From positions 1 to 34,646 of the forward strand of contig CAMYNR010000182.1 of the NCBI GenBank assembly GCA_947259715.1: a DNA stretch of 34,646 bases, given 5' to 3'. Below the pieces are notes generated by a model. The model was not told the DNA's origin and did no database searches. It saw only the letters and a program-made list of their open reading frames with translations. Of this stretch, positions 23,633 through 33,495 are shown piece after piece (the first letter of the stretch is position 1; every line of letters starts with the position of its first letter). The position numbers were made by a program, and so were the translations under genes. This DNA is from an uncultured Desulfuromonadales bacterium (GTDB taxonomy: Bacteria; Desulfobacterota; Desulfuromonadia; Desulfuromonadales; Geopsychrobacteraceae).

Positions 23633-25483
23633 TTGGACGCAACGCGCATCAAAGTTCTACCTGAAGAACTGTGTAATAAAATCGCCGCTGGCGAGGTGGT
23701 TGAGCGACCTTCCTCTGTGGTCAAAGAGTTGGTGGAAAATGCACTCGATGCCGGTGCCAGCGATATCCTTGTCGAGCTCGAAGCCGGGGGGAAAAAGCTG
23801 ATCCGGGTGACAGATAACGGCTGTGGTATGAGTAAGCAGGATGCCTTCCTCTCCCTGGAGCGTCATGCGACCAGTAAGATTCGCACCGACGCCGATCTGT
23901 TTGCCCTGCACACCCTGGGCTTCCGCGGCGAAGCTCTGGCCTCAATCGCTTCTGTCGCACGCTTTCGCCTGAAGACCTGCCACAATGATCAGGGCCTGGG
24001 GCAGGAGATCTATGCCGAAGGCGGAAATATAAAAAAGGTGGAAGAGCGGGGCATGCCACAAGGAACCGAGGTTGAAATCCGCAACCTGTTTTTTAATTTG
24101 CCGGCACGACGGAAGTTTCTGCGCAAGGAGCAGACCGAGCTTGGACATGCAGCGGATGTGGTCACCAAGCAGGCGCTGGCCAACCCGGCAGTCAGTTTCA
24201 GGTTAAAGCACAACAATCGTATGCTGATCGATCTGCGCCGCGAAAAAGGTCTTCCCGAGCGGCTCGCTGCTCTGCTCGGCCGCTCTCTGCTAAAGGACAT
24301 GCTTGAGGTTAGCCAGCAGGCCGGCGCTGACCTCAAGCTGAGCGGGTTGATTTCTCAGCCGCAGCTGAACCGTTCTGCTCCGAGCCACATCTATACCTTT
24401 ATCAATGGCCGCTATATTCGTGATCGGGTCGTCCAGCACGCCGTGATGGATGGCTATCGGCAACTGCTGATGAAGGGGCGTTACCCGGTGGTTGTGTTGT
24501 TTCTGCAGCTTGATCCTGGGCAGGTCGACGTCAATGTCCATCCGACCAAGCATGAGGTACGTTTTCGGGAGCAGTCGCTGGTGCACGATTTTATCGCCGA
24601 GAGTTTGCGCCAGACCCTCAAGCCTGCTGCCTGGCTGAACGATCCACAGCCTAGCAGCTCTGCAAACCGACCAGCGTCGATTCCGTCAAGCTTTCAGCAA
24701 CCATCGACGCCTCCGGCACAACCCGCCCCAGTCCCACCCGTGGCCGCCGCCGAGGCAGTGCAGGAATTGTCCGAACCTTATCAAACGACCCCGGCAGCTG
24801 TCAGTGGTGGCGCCTATGAGAAACCAGGTTCTGAGCGTTTTCTCCCGGCGGCAGAAAATGAGCAACAGGAGCTGTCGTTGGCGCAGCCCGAAGAGAACGG
24901 GTTTTTCTCCAGCTTAAGAATTCTCGGTCAATATCATCAGAGTTATCTTTTGTGCCAGGATGGCGACGACCTGATTTTAATCGATCAGCATGCGGCGCAT
25001 GAACGGGTCGGCTTCGAAAAGTTGAAAAAATCTTATCTTTCTGGGGCGGTTTCCAGTCAGTCGTTGCTGTTTCCCGAAGTTCTTGAGCTCGATTTTCGCA
25101 GTGCCAACGCCCTTGGTGAGCAGAGATCTGCGCTGGAACGGCTGGGTTTTGAAATCGAACCTTTTGGTGGGAATTCTTTCGCCCTTAAAGCGATTCCACA
25201 GTTGCTGGCAGATTGTGCTGCAGTGCAACTGGTGACCGATGTTGCGCTTGAGTTAGAGCGGATCGGCAAGGCCGGTGAATTGGAAACCTCCATCGATGAA
25301 GTTTTGATTCTGATGGCCTGCCATGGGGTTATCCGCGCCAATCAGGCCTTGACGGCGGAGGAGATGCGCAGCCTGCTGCGTGAACTGGATCAGGTCGATT
25401 TCAAGGGTAATTGCCCCCATGGCCGGCCGATCCAGCAGCGCTTGACTCTGGCCGAAATCGAGCGGCTGTTCCGGCGTCAGTAA
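23633..25483 (+). CDS. mutL: DNA mismatch repair protein MutL
   Basis: IKVLPEELCNKIAAGEVVERPSSVVKELVENALDAGA, RVTDNGCGM, TLGFRGEALASIASV; C-terminal QHAAHERV, ACHGVIRANQAL, CPHGRP. TTG start. Confidence 0.97.
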   Translation: MDATRIKVLPEELCNKIAAGEVVERPSSVVKELVENALDAGASDILVELEAGGKKLIRVTDNGCGMSKQDAFLSLERHATSKIRTDADLFALHTLGFRGEALASIASVARFRLKTCHNDQGLGQEIYAEGGNIKKVEERGMPQGTEVEIRNLFFNLPARRKFLRKEQTELGHAADVVTKQALANPAVSFRLKHNNRMLIDLRREKGLPERLAALLGRSLLKDMLEVSQQAGADLKLSGLISQPQLNRSAPSHIYTFINGRYIRDRVVQHAVMDGYRQLLMKGRYPVVVLFLQLDPGQVDVNVHPTKHEVRFREQSLVHDFIAESLRQTLKPAAWLNDPQPSSSANRPASIPSSFQQPSTPPAQPAPVPPVAAAEAVQELSEPYQTTPAAVSGGAYEKPGSERFLPAAENEQQELSLAQPEENGFFSSLRILGQYHQSYLLCQDGDDLILIDQHAAHERVGFEKLKKSYLSGAVSSQSLLFPEVLELDFRSANALGEQRSALERLGFEIEPFGGNSFALKAIPQLLADCAAVQLVTDVALELERIGKAGELETSIDEVLILMACHGVIRANQALTAEEMRSLLRELDQVDFKGNCPHGRPIQQRLTLAEIERLFRRQ

Positions 25484-25494
25484 GGGCAGCAGGG

Positions 25495-26424
25495 ATGACC
25501 GAGGAGAAAATTCCACTGCTGATCTTGTGCGGCCCGACAGCTTCAGGAAAAACCGGCTGGGCCTTGCGGTTGGCGAAACACTTTCCCCTGGAAATTGTTT
25601 CTGCCGATTCCCGTCAAGTCTACCGGCAGATGGACATCGGCACCGCCAAGGCCACCGCCGCAGAGCAGGCCGCGGTCAAGCATCATCTCATTGATCTGAT
25701 CGACCCCGACCAGCAGTTTTCCGTGGCGGAGTTTGTTGAACTGGCCCGCCCCCTGGTAGAGGGGATCCATCAGCGCGGTAAATTGGCCTGCGTGGTTGGT
25801 GGTACTGGACTCTATATACGGGCCTTGACCAGTGGGCTGGCACCCTTGCCAGGTTCTGAACCGGAGGTGCGCGACCGGCTGCATCGTCAGGCAGAACAGC
25901 AGGGCAGAGAAGCTCTTTACCGAAGACTGCAGCAGGTTGATCCGTTGGCTGCGAATGCAATTCATCCGCATAATCTGGTCCGTATTGTTCGTGCTTTGGA
26001 GGTCTTTGAAACCAGTGGCAAAAGGATCTCCGAATTTCACGCTGAGCATCAGTTTGCCGAGACACCTTTTCGCACTCTGCAATTGGCCTGGGACCATCCC
26101 CGCCAGACCCTCTATGAGAGGATCGCGCAGCGTAGCAAGCAGATGTTGGACTCTGGATTGGTTGAAGAGACTCGAGGGCTGAGGGCACGCTATGGAGATG
26201 AGCTGAAGGCGCTGCAGACATTAGGCTACCGGGAGGTTTTGAAATATCTGCGAGGTGAATGTGGGCATGAAAAAATGCTATCGGATATTCAGTTATACAC
26301 CCGCCATTATGCCAAGCGACAGCTGACTTGGTTCAGGAAACAGCCTGAAATAATTTGGGTTGATTCCTCATGGGAGTCTGGTAGAGTGTTACGGTCTATT
26401 GAAAAATTTTACATACATACATGA
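25495..26424 (+). CDS. miaA: tRNA dimethylallyltransferase
   Basis: LILCGPTASGKTGWALRLA, EIVSADSRQVYRQMDIGTAKAT, VGGTGLYIRAL, LQTLGYREVLKYL, YAKRQLTWFRK. Confidence 0.96.
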   Translation: MTEEKIPLLILCGPTASGKTGWALRLAKHFPLEIVSADSRQVYRQMDIGTAKATAAEQAAVKHHLIDLIDPDQQFSVAEFVELARPLVEGIHQRGKLACVVGGTGLYIRALTSGLAPLPGSEPEVRDRLHRQAEQQGREALYRRLQQVDPLAANAIHPHNLVRIVRALEVFETSGKRISEFHAEHQFAETPFRTLQLAWDHPRQTLYERIAQRSKQMLDSGLVEETRGLRARYGDELKALQTLGYREVLKYLRGECGHEKMLSDIQLYTRHYAKRQLTWFRKQPEIIWVDSSWESGRVLRSIEKFYIHT

Positions 26425-26434
26425 GGAGCGGATA

Positions 26435-26668
26435 ATGCCTAAGTCACCCTTTAATATTCAGGATCAGTACCTGAACCAGGCTCGTAAAGAGCGGGTCAAG
26501 GTTACCATTGTTATGATGTCCGGAGACAAGCTGGAAGGCTTCATCAAATCCTTTGACAGTTTTTGTGTCCTCGCTGAAAGCAACGGTGATATTTTGATTT
26601 ATAAGCACGCCATCAGCTCGATCACTTCATCAGACGGCAACTTCAGGTTACACGGTGGCCGCGACTGA
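26435..26668 (+). CDS. hfq: RNA chaperone Hfq
   Basis: MPKSPFNIQDQYLNQARKERVKVTIVMMSGDKLEGFIKSFDSFCVLAESNGDILIYKHAISSITSSD; follows miaA; GAGGAG upstream. Start moved from ORF 26360. Confidence 0.96.
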   Translation: MPKSPFNIQDQYLNQARKERVKVTIVMMSGDKLEGFIKSFDSFCVLAESNGDILIYKHAISSITSSDGNFRLHGGRD

Positions 26669-26701
26669 TCCTGATTGGCTCTCAGCAGAATACTCTTGTT
26701 A

Positions 26702-26730
26702 CAGGGGCGGTGCCGATGGCACGGCCCCTG
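26702..26730 (+). terminator. hairpin downstream of hfq, possible terminator (weak T-tract)
   Basis: CAGGGGC-G-GTGCC-GAT-GGCAC-G-GCCCCTG: 12 paired positions with one G/G mismatch; no strong poly-T tail. Confidence 0.4.
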
Positions 26731-26814
26731 TTGCGTTACAAGCCTGCTTCCTGTAGCAAGCTCAACAGGGGCTCTGGTTAAACCTTATATACGGGACGAG
26801 AAGCTGGCAACACT

Positions 26815-28128
26815 ATGCAGAAAATCGAAGCGGTCGAACCGGAAAGCTATGCTGCTGATCTGCAGTTGGAATACGGCGATTGTCTACTGGCTATTAATGA
26901 CCGGCAGATTGATGACCTGATCGATTATTATCAGGAGATCGAGAAGGATTTTTTGCGCCTGGAAGTTTTGCACCAGGATGGAGAGCGCTGCTTCTATGAG
27001 GTTGAAAAGGAACCGCATGAGGATCTGGGCCTGACCCTGGAACATCCCCAGCCCCAGCAATGTGGCAATAATTGTCTTTTCTGCTTTGTCCATCAATTGC
27101 CCAAAGGGCTGCGGCGCACCCTCTACGTTAAGGATGAAGACTATCGTTTTTCCTATCTTTACGGCTCCTATATTACCCTCAGCAATATCCAGTCAGGCGA
27201 ACTTGATCGAATCATCGAGCAGCAGCTTTCACCACTCTATATTTCGGTGCATGCCACCGATGATCATCTGCGGGCGCAGCTCCTCGGCTGTCAGGCCCCG
27301 CCGATTTTCCCCTTACTGAAGAAATTAACCGATGCAGGTATTGAGCTCCATTGCCAGATTGTGCTTTGTCCCGGACTTAACGACGGCCATGCTCTTCGGC
27401 GAAGCATAGATGAGCTGGCCGGGTTGCGGCCAAACCTGGTTTCGCTGGCGATTGTGCCGGTCGGCTTGACCGCCCATCGTCAGCAGCTTCCGCAACTGCG
27501 TAAGTTGACGGCTGCGGAGGCAGCCGCAAGTCTTGATCTGATCGAGAGCTTTCAGCGGCGTTATCTGGTTGAGCAGGGCAGTCGTTTCGTTTTCGCCGCC
27601 GATGAAATATATCTGCAGGCCGAACGTGACTTGCCTGCCCTTGAATGTTACGAAGATCTGCCGCAACTGGAAAATGGAGTCGGCCTGATTGCTCAGTTTC
27701 GTCAGCAGGCCAGCGAGGTTTTGCTCGAAGCCGGGCCGTTGGAGTTGAGCAAGGCCAGTCTGGTTACCGGCAGATCATTTGCCAATGAATTGACCGGTTT
27801 TATTGAACGGCTTGGCCTGAGGGTCGGGAGTGAGTTACAGGTTGTGCCGATTGAAAACCGCTTTTTCGGGACAGGGGTCACCGTCGCCGGCTTGATTTCA
27901 GGGGCCGATCTGCTGGAGCAGTTGCAGGGTAAGCATCTCGGCGAAGGAGTGCTGCTTCCGGATGTAATGCTCAAGGAGGGGGAGCGGCTGCTATTGGATG
28001 ATATGTCGGTAGAAACCCTTGCCGCCAACCTGGATTGCCAGGTTCTGGTGATCGAGAGCTCTCCCTGGGGCATTCTGCAGGGGCTGGAAGCATTGGAGAG
28101 CGGGCCCGTTGAAATCATTCAGCTGTGA
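26815..28128 (+). CDS. DUF512 family protein (PDZ-like + radical-SAM-like Fe-S)
   Basis: GDCLLAINDRQIDDLIDYYQEIEKD, QCGNNCLFCFVHQLPKGLRRTLYVKDEDYRFSYLYGSYITLSN, GLISGADLLEQL, SPWGILQGLEALE. Confidence 0.92.
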   Translation: MQKIEAVEPESYAADLQLEYGDCLLAINDRQIDDLIDYYQEIEKDFLRLEVLHQDGERCFYEVEKEPHEDLGLTLEHPQPQQCGNNCLFCFVHQLPKGLRRTLYVKDEDYRFSYLYGSYITLSNIQSGELDRIIEQQLSPLYISVHATDDHLRAQLLGCQAPPIFPLLKKLTDAGIELHCQIVLCPGLNDGHALRRSIDELAGLRPNLVSLAIVPVGLTAHRQQLPQLRKLTAAEAAASLDLIESFQRRYLVEQGSRFVFAADEIYLQAERDLPALECYEDLPQLENGVGLIAQFRQQASEVLLEAGPLELSKASLVTGRSFANELTGFIERLGLRVGSELQVVPIENRFFGTGVTVAGLISGADLLEQLQGKHLGEGVLLPDVMLKEGERLLLDDMSVETLAANLDCQVLVIESSPWGILQGLEALESGPVEIIQL

Positions 28129-30800
28129 AAATGATGACAGAAAACACAATTATTTCAGTGCATGGCATGTCCTGCCAGAAATGTGTCGCCAAGGTGACCG
28201 GGTTGCTTGAGCAGTTTCCCCAGGTCGAGAAGGCTTCAGTCTCCCTCGCTGATGCGCAGGCTGAACTGACGACTGCTCCCGGCGTGAAGCTGCCATTTGA
28301 GGAGATCCAGGGGCGTCTCAAGGAGGCTGGATTTTCCAGCGAGCGGCAGGAGGAGGCGGCTGTCGCCTCTGTTGCTTCAGAACAGAGGAGCAATTTAATC
28401 CAAAGTCGCTTTCGGGTTGGCGGAATGAGCTGCAGCAGTTGCGCCGCATCCCTGGAAAAAGGGCTACAGGAACTTGCCGGGGTGGAAAGGGCTCAGGTGA
28501 ATTTTGCTGCTGAAATTCTGACCCTGGAACACGCTGACGATCCAGAGCTGGTCGCCAGGATCGTCGCCAGAGTTGAGCAGCTTGGTTTTGCCGCAACGGC
28601 GGATTCAGCACCTGGAGAGCTGCGCTTCGGCATCGAAGGGATGAGCTGCGCATCTTGTGCCGCCAGCATTGAAAAGCGTTTGGGGGAACTTCCCGGTCTG
28701 ATTTCAGTGACGGTTAATCTGGCTGGCAATTTTGCTCAGGTTCGCTACGACGATCACCGCCTCCACGAAGAGGAGATTTATAACGCGGTTGCTGCTGCCG
28801 GCTTTACTGCCATTCCGCAACAGGACCAGGAAGCGACTGGCGAAAGGGAGGCACGAAAACAGCTTTTCTGGGTGTTGCTGGCAGCTGCTGGTGCCTTGCC
28901 GATTATGCTGCTGATGTGGTTTCCGCTGTTCGGGTCGGCAACCCCAATGGTCAATGCGCTGCTGGCCACTCTGATCCAGTTCAGCGCTGGGTTGACCTTT
29001 TACCGGGGTGCCTGGAAATCATTGAAAAACCGCTCGGCAAATATGGATGTGCTGGTTGCCCTTGGCATTACGGCAGCCTACGGCTACTCCCTGTTGGCCG
29101 TTATCGGCCTGCTTGGTCCGCAGGCCACGGTTTTTTTTGAAACCAGTGCCATGCTGATCCTGTTTATCCGCTTTGGCAAGTGGCTCGAATCGAGGGTCAA
29201 GGGGAAGGCCGGATCGGCCCTGAAAAAACTGCTTCAGCTGCAGGCCGACCGCGCAGTGATGTTGATTGATGGTCAGGAGCAGATAGTGCCTGCCAGTCGC
29301 GTCAAACCAGGGGATCTGGTTGTGGTGCGCCCGGGGGAAAAAATCCCCGTTGATGGTCTGGTTGTGGAAGGTTCCGCAGCGGTCGATGAAGCGATGATCA
29401 GTGGTGAAGCGGTTCCGGTCAGCAAAGAGCCCGGCAACCCGGTGACCGGAGCGACCATAAATCTGTCTGGACGTCTGCTGATTCGGGCCACCCAGGTTGG
29501 CGAACAGACGGTCCTTGCCCAGATTGTGCGCCTGGTTGAGACCGCTCAGGGAGACAAAGCCCCGATCCAACGCTTGGCCGATCGGGTTTCAAACTATTTT
29601 GTTCCGGTGGTGGTTCTTCTGGCCCTGTTAACTTTTTTTATCTGGTATTTTGCGGCTCAGAGTCCCTTCTTGTTTGCCTTCCAGATGGCCATCGCCGTTG
29701 TTGTGATTGCCTGCCCCTGCGCCCTGGGGCTGGCGACGCCCACCGCGATCATGGTCGGTAGTTCTGTCGGCCTTGAGCGCGGTATCCTGTTTAAAAAGGC
29801 AACGGTGCTGGAGCAAATCTCCCAATTGCAGACCATCCTTCTTGATAAGACCGGCACCCTGACCAGCGGTGAATTTCATTTGGCCGATACCTATTGCCAG
29901 GGGTCCGTATCCGATGCGCAATTGCTGACTCTGGCGGCGAGAGTTGAAGATGGCAGCCAGCATCCTTTGGCGCGCAGCATCGTCTCGGCCGCACGCCAGC
30001 GGAATCTAATCTGGGAAGCGGCCGAGGGCCTGGAAGAGCTCGGTGGGCATGGTGTGAAAGCTGTGGTTGATGGTCGCCAACTGTATTGCGGCAGTCGAAA
30101 ATTAGTTGCGGATCAGGGAATTGACCTTTCCGCGGCGCAGCCGGCGATTGACGCCTTTGAAGCTTCCGGTTATTCACTTGTCTACCTGGCCGAGGAGCAG
30201 AACCTCCTCGGCCTGTTGGCTCTTCAGGACAGCCTTAAGCCGAATGCCGCCAGGGCGATAGCTGGTTTGCAGCAACTCGGGCTGGCCACAGTTCTGCTCA
30301 GCGGTGATCGACAGGTTGCTGCTGAGGCGGTTGCCAGACAGGTCGGCATAGATCTGGTCGAAGCTGAAGTATTGCCGGAAGAGAAGCTGCAGGTGGTCAA
30401 GAAGTATCAGCAGAGGAAGGGGCTGGTTGCCATGGTTGGCGATGGAATCAATGATGCCCCAGCCCTGGCTCAGGCCGATATCGGCATCGCCATCGGCAGT
30501 GGTACCGATGTCGCGAAGGAAACCGGCGATCTGATCCTGGTGAAGGAGGATCTGTTTGATATTGAGCGGGGGATTTTGCTTGGTCGGAAGACCTTGCAGA
30601 AGGTCAAGCAGAATCTGTTCTGGGCATTTTTCTACAATGTCCTGGGGATCCCCCTTGCCGCCGGTGTCTTTTATCCCTGGTTCGGTCTGTCTCTGAAGCC
30701 GGAATTTGCCGGCCTGGCGATGGCCTTTTCCAGTGTTTCGGTGGTGACCAACAGTTTGCTGCTGCGTCGGGTAAAACAGCAATTGGCGGCGATAGAATGA
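28125..30800 (+). CDS. copA: P1B-type heavy-metal (copper) translocating ATPase with three N-terminal HMA domains
   Basis: Three GMSCxxC motifs (GMSCQKC, GMSCSSC, GMSCASC), ACPCALGLATPTA, DKTGTLTSG, GDGINDAPALAQADIGIAIG. Confidence 0.95.
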   Translation: MKMMTENTIISVHGMSCQKCVAKVTGLLEQFPQVEKASVSLADAQAELTTAPGVKLPFEEIQGRLKEAGFSSERQEEAAVASVASEQRSNLIQSRFRVGGMSCSSCAASLEKGLQELAGVERAQVNFAAEILTLEHADDPELVARIVARVEQLGFAATADSAPGELRFGIEGMSCASCAASIEKRLGELPGLISVTVNLAGNFAQVRYDDHRLHEEEIYNAVAAAGFTAIPQQDQEATGEREARKQLFWVLLAAAGALPIMLLMWFPLFGSATPMVNALLATLIQFSAGLTFYRGAWKSLKNRSANMDVLVALGITAAYGYSLLAVIGLLGPQATVFFETSAMLILFIRFGKWLESRVKGKAGSALKKLLQLQADRAVMLIDGQEQIVPASRVKPGDLVVVRPGEKIPVDGLVVEGSAAVDEAMISGEAVPVSKEPGNPVTGATINLSGRLLIRATQVGEQTVLAQIVRLVETAQGDKAPIQRLADRVSNYFVPVVVLLALLTFFIWYFAAQSPFLFAFQMAIAVVVIACPCALGLATPTAIMVGSSVGLERGILFKKATVLEQISQLQTILLDKTGTLTSGEFHLADTYCQGSVSDAQLLTLAARVEDGSQHPLARSIVSAARQRNLIWEAAEGLEELGGHGVKAVVDGRQLYCGSRKLVADQGIDLSAAQPAIDAFEASGYSLVYLAEEQNLLGLLALQDSLKPNAARAIAGLQQLGLATVLLSGDRQVAAEAVARQVGIDLVEAEVLPEEKLQVVKKYQQRKGLVAMVGDGINDAPALAQADIGIAIGSGTDVAKETGDLILVKEDLFDIERGILLGRKTLQKVKQNLFWAFFYNVLGIPLAAGVFYPWFGLSLKPEFAGLAMAFSSVSVVTNSLLLRRVKQQLAAIE

Positions 30801-31288
30801 CGCGGGCGAGACAGAAACTTCGGGTCGGGGTGATCGGTGCCGGTCAGGCCAGCGCCGAGGGCGAGCAGTTGGCCTACCGGGTCGGACAATTGCTCGCCGA
30901 AGCCGGCGCGGTGCTGATCTGTGGCGGTCTCGGCGGGGTCATGGCCGCTGCCGCGCGTGGCTGCTATGAGGCGGGTGGCGAGGTGGTCGGGATTCTGCCC
31001 GGACCTTCGGCCGAGGCGGCCAATCCTTATGTCACCCTGCCGATCGTGACCAATGTCGGTCATGGGCGCAATATCATCATTGCCCATACCGCGCAGGCGC
31101 TGATTGCGGTTGAGGGAGAATACGGTACCCTTTCCGAAATGGCGATCGGCCTGAAATTGGCCAAGCCGGTCGTTCAGTTAAAAAGTTGGACCCATTTATC
31201 TTCAGCAATCCCGGCAAAAACCGCTGAACAGGCGGTTGCGCTGGCCTTGCGTGCAATTAAAGAGGGAGTTTCGGGTGGCGATAAATAA
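30797..31288 (+). CDS. TIGR00725 / LOG-related Rossmann-fold protein
   Basis: VGVIGAGQASAEGEQLAYRVGQLLAEAGAVLICGGLGGVMAAAARGCYEAGGEVVGILPG; HGRNIIIAHTAQALIAVEGEYGTLSEMAIGLKLAKPVV. Confidence 0.9.
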   Translation: MTRARQKLRVGVIGAGQASAEGEQLAYRVGQLLAEAGAVLICGGLGGVMAAAARGCYEAGGEVVGILPGPSAEAANPYVTLPIVTNVGHGRNIIIAHTAQALIAVEGEYGTLSEMAIGLKLAKPVVQLKSWTHLSSAIPAKTAEQAVALALRAIKEGVSGGDK

Positions 31289-32348
31289 TTCACCAACGGC
31301 AGAGAACTGTCCTGTCCTTAAAGAGGGAGATCAGGCGGTCGCAGGTATTATTGAATGGATCCGTGGGCGTGGCCGGGTTTTGATCGTCACCCATGATAAT
31401 CCTGACCCCGATTCCATTGCTGCAGCGGTCGCTCTGCGCCACCTGCTGCTGGTGACCACCGGCCAGGATCCTGTCATCGCGCATGGTGGAGTCGTCGGCC
31501 GGAGCGAAAACCGGAGCATGGTGCGGCTGCTGGAAATTCCCCTGGTGCAGATTGCCGAACTCGATCTGGACCAGTTTGCTGTGGTCTGTATGGTTGATAC
31601 CCAGCCGAATACCGGCAACAATTCCTATCCGGAGGGGCGGCCGGTGCATCTGGTCATCGATCACCATCCCTCAAAACAGCCCCTCGATAATGTCTGCTGG
31701 GTCGATGTCCGGGAAAATTACGGCGCCTCGGCTACCATTCTCTATGAATATCTCTGCAGCCAGAATATTTCCATCAATACGCGTCTGGCGACCAGCCTGT
31801 TTTATGCGATCAAATCGGAAACCCAGGATCTCGGCCGCGACTGGTCGAAGGCGGACCGCGAGGCCTACCTGAAACTGCTACCGATCTCCAATAATCGGAT
31901 TCTTTACGATATTATCCATCCCCCGGCGCCCAGAGAGTATTTTTTCGGATTTCGCAAAGCCATTGAAAATGCGCTGGTTTATGGCCCGGCACTGGTGTTT
32001 AATCTGAAGAAAATAGATAATCCGGACCTGGTCGCCGAACTGGCTGATTTCCTGTTGCGCCTCGAGGGGGTGAAGTATGTGCTGGGCATGGGGTGGTATG
32101 AAGGGATGCAGATTCTTTCCATGCGTTCTTGCAAGCCTGACGCCCGCCTCGGCGAGGCGATCCAGAAGATGGTTGCCGGCATCGGTACCGCCGGAGGGCA
32201 TGGGATGTGTGCCGGCGGGCAGATTCGAAATATCGCCGCGGACAGCAATTCACAAAATGAGTTGGAGCGGCTGCTGACAAGACGGCTGTTCAAGGTGCTG
32301 GGCCTGGACCCGATGCCAGGCGAGCATTTATTATTCGACGGCGGGTAA
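31275..32348 (+). CDS. DHH/DHHA1 family phosphoesterase (NrnA-like)
   Basis: VLIVTHDNPDPDSIAAAVALRHLL, VCMVDTQPNTGNNSY, HLVIDHHPS, C-terminal GIGTAGGHGMCAGGQI. GTG start at 31275. Confidence 0.92.
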   Translation: MAINNSPTAENCPVLKEGDQAVAGIIEWIRGRGRVLIVTHDNPDPDSIAAAVALRHLLLVTTGQDPVIAHGGVVGRSENRSMVRLLEIPLVQIAELDLDQFAVVCMVDTQPNTGNNSYPEGRPVHLVIDHHPSKQPLDNVCWVDVRENYGASATILYEYLCSQNISINTRLATSLFYAIKSETQDLGRDWSKADREAYLKLLPISNNRILYDIIHPPAPREYFFGFRKAIENALVYGPALVFNLKKIDNPDLVAELADFLLRLEGVKYVLGMGWYEGMQILSMRSCKPDARLGEAIQKMVAGIGTAGGHGMCAGGQIRNIAADSNSQNELERLLTRRLFKVLGLDPMPGEHLLFDGG

Positions 32349-32360
32349 AGGGCGCATTCG

Positions 32361-32390
32361 TTGACACTCGGTCGTCCGCTGCGGTATAAA
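32361..32390 (+). promoter_or_regulatory. sigma70-like promoter for the amidase gene
   Basis: TTGACA (32361-32366) - 18 nt - TATAAA (32385-32390). Confidence 0.6.
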
Positions 32391-32415
32391 CGGGCGGCTT
32401 TCAATGGGAGAAAAA

Positions 32416-33495
32416 ATGCGTCCGATTCTGTTTCTGTTTATCGCCATGCTGCTGGCCGGCCCTTGCTTGGCCGCTGTCGATATTGCGCCGCGGGGAAAAC
32501 CGCCAGTACGCCTGGAGGATGTTTACCAGCAGGGCGGTGTCCCCTATATCGCCGTCGAGGATGCGCTCTCTGCCGTTGGCTTGAGGGGGCATTGGAACTC
32601 GGTCAAACATACCTTCCGGATTCGCACCAGCCGGGGGTGGGCGGAAATCACTCCAGCCAGCAGTTATCTTAAAATCGGCAGTGACTTCTACCCGCTAAAC
32701 GACAAGCCCCGCTTTATCGATGGTCGTTTGCGGGTAACCGACAGTTTTGTCCTCAATCAGCTGCCCCTGCTGGTTGGTAAACCGATCTATTTCCGCAATC
32801 TCGATCCGCATACAGATACCCCGGTCAAAGAAGAAGAGGGTCCGATCGATCAGCTCTTCTCTTTTTTACTGAAGAAAAAACAACCGGCCAAAAGCGGACC
32901 GCTCATCCGCGCAGTGGCAATCGACCCCGGTCACGGCGGACTGGATACGGGTGCCATATCAGTCTCCGGTTTTAAAGAAAAGCAAGTCAATCTGGCGGTG
33001 GCGCAAAAACTTTCCAAGCTCCTGAAAATGAAGCTGGGGGTGCCTATCTATCTCAGTCGCGATGGGGATTATGAGCTGACGGTCAAGCAACGGCTAGAGT
33101 CGGCCTCGCGGGAGAATGTCGATCTCTGGCTGCTGTTACATGCGCAGGCGGCTTTTGACGAGCTGCCCCATGGCGTCAGCCTGTTTATCCGGCCCGCTGA
33201 TATCGAGGCAGCCCAGCAGGGCAGAGACGGTAGAAACAACGGTAGCCGGCAATTGGCGGAGCAGCTGGCAGGAGCTTTAGAGACCAGTGGGATTCAGGTC
33301 AATGGGATCTATGCAACGCCGCTGCTGTCTTTAGGCCGCGGCGATTTGCCGACAGTTCAGGTGGAGCTCGGCTATTTGAGTAATCCAGGTGAGCGGGAAA
33401 AATTGGCCCAGGGCGATTATCAGGAGCGTCTGGCACAGGCCCTTTACCAGGGGGTGCGCCAGTTTGCGGAGTTGAAAAAGGAGAAAAACCGATGA
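32416..33495 (+). CDS. N-acetylmuramoyl-L-alanine amidase (Amidase_3) with signal peptide and N-terminal stalk domain
   Basis: [19 protein letters not shown] signal peptide; [65 protein letters not shown] before ATG 32416. Confidence 0.9.
   Translation: MRPILFLFIAMLLAGPCLAAVDIAPRGKPPVRLEDVYQQGGVPYIAVEDALSAVGLRGHWNSVKHTFRIRTSRGWAEITPASSYLKIGSDFYPLNDKPRFIDGRLRVTDSFVLNQLPLLVGKPIYFRNLDPHTDTPVKEEEGPIDQLFSFLLKKKQPAKSGPLIRAVAIDPGHGGLDTGAISVSGFKEKQVNLAVAQKLSKLLKMKLGVPIYLSRDGDYELTVKQRLESASRENVDLWLLLHAQAAFDELPHGVSLFIRPADIEAAQQGRDGRNNGSRQLAEQLAGALETSGIQVNGIYATPLLSLGRGDLPTVQVELGYLSNPGEREKLAQGDYQERLAQALYQGVRQFAELKKEKNR

Noticed and set aside
26675-26920. 81-aa (+) ORF between hfq and DUF512
   Set aside because: Overlaps the hairpin after hfq and the DUF512 start in another frame; no motifs.
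32404-33495. Amidase as catalytically dead because the SIHAN motif reads LLHAQ
   Set aside because: The zinc ligands and catalytic residues (H in DPGHGG, E in FKEKQVN, H in LLHAQ, E in VELGYLSN) all appear present, so the variation is probably tolerated.
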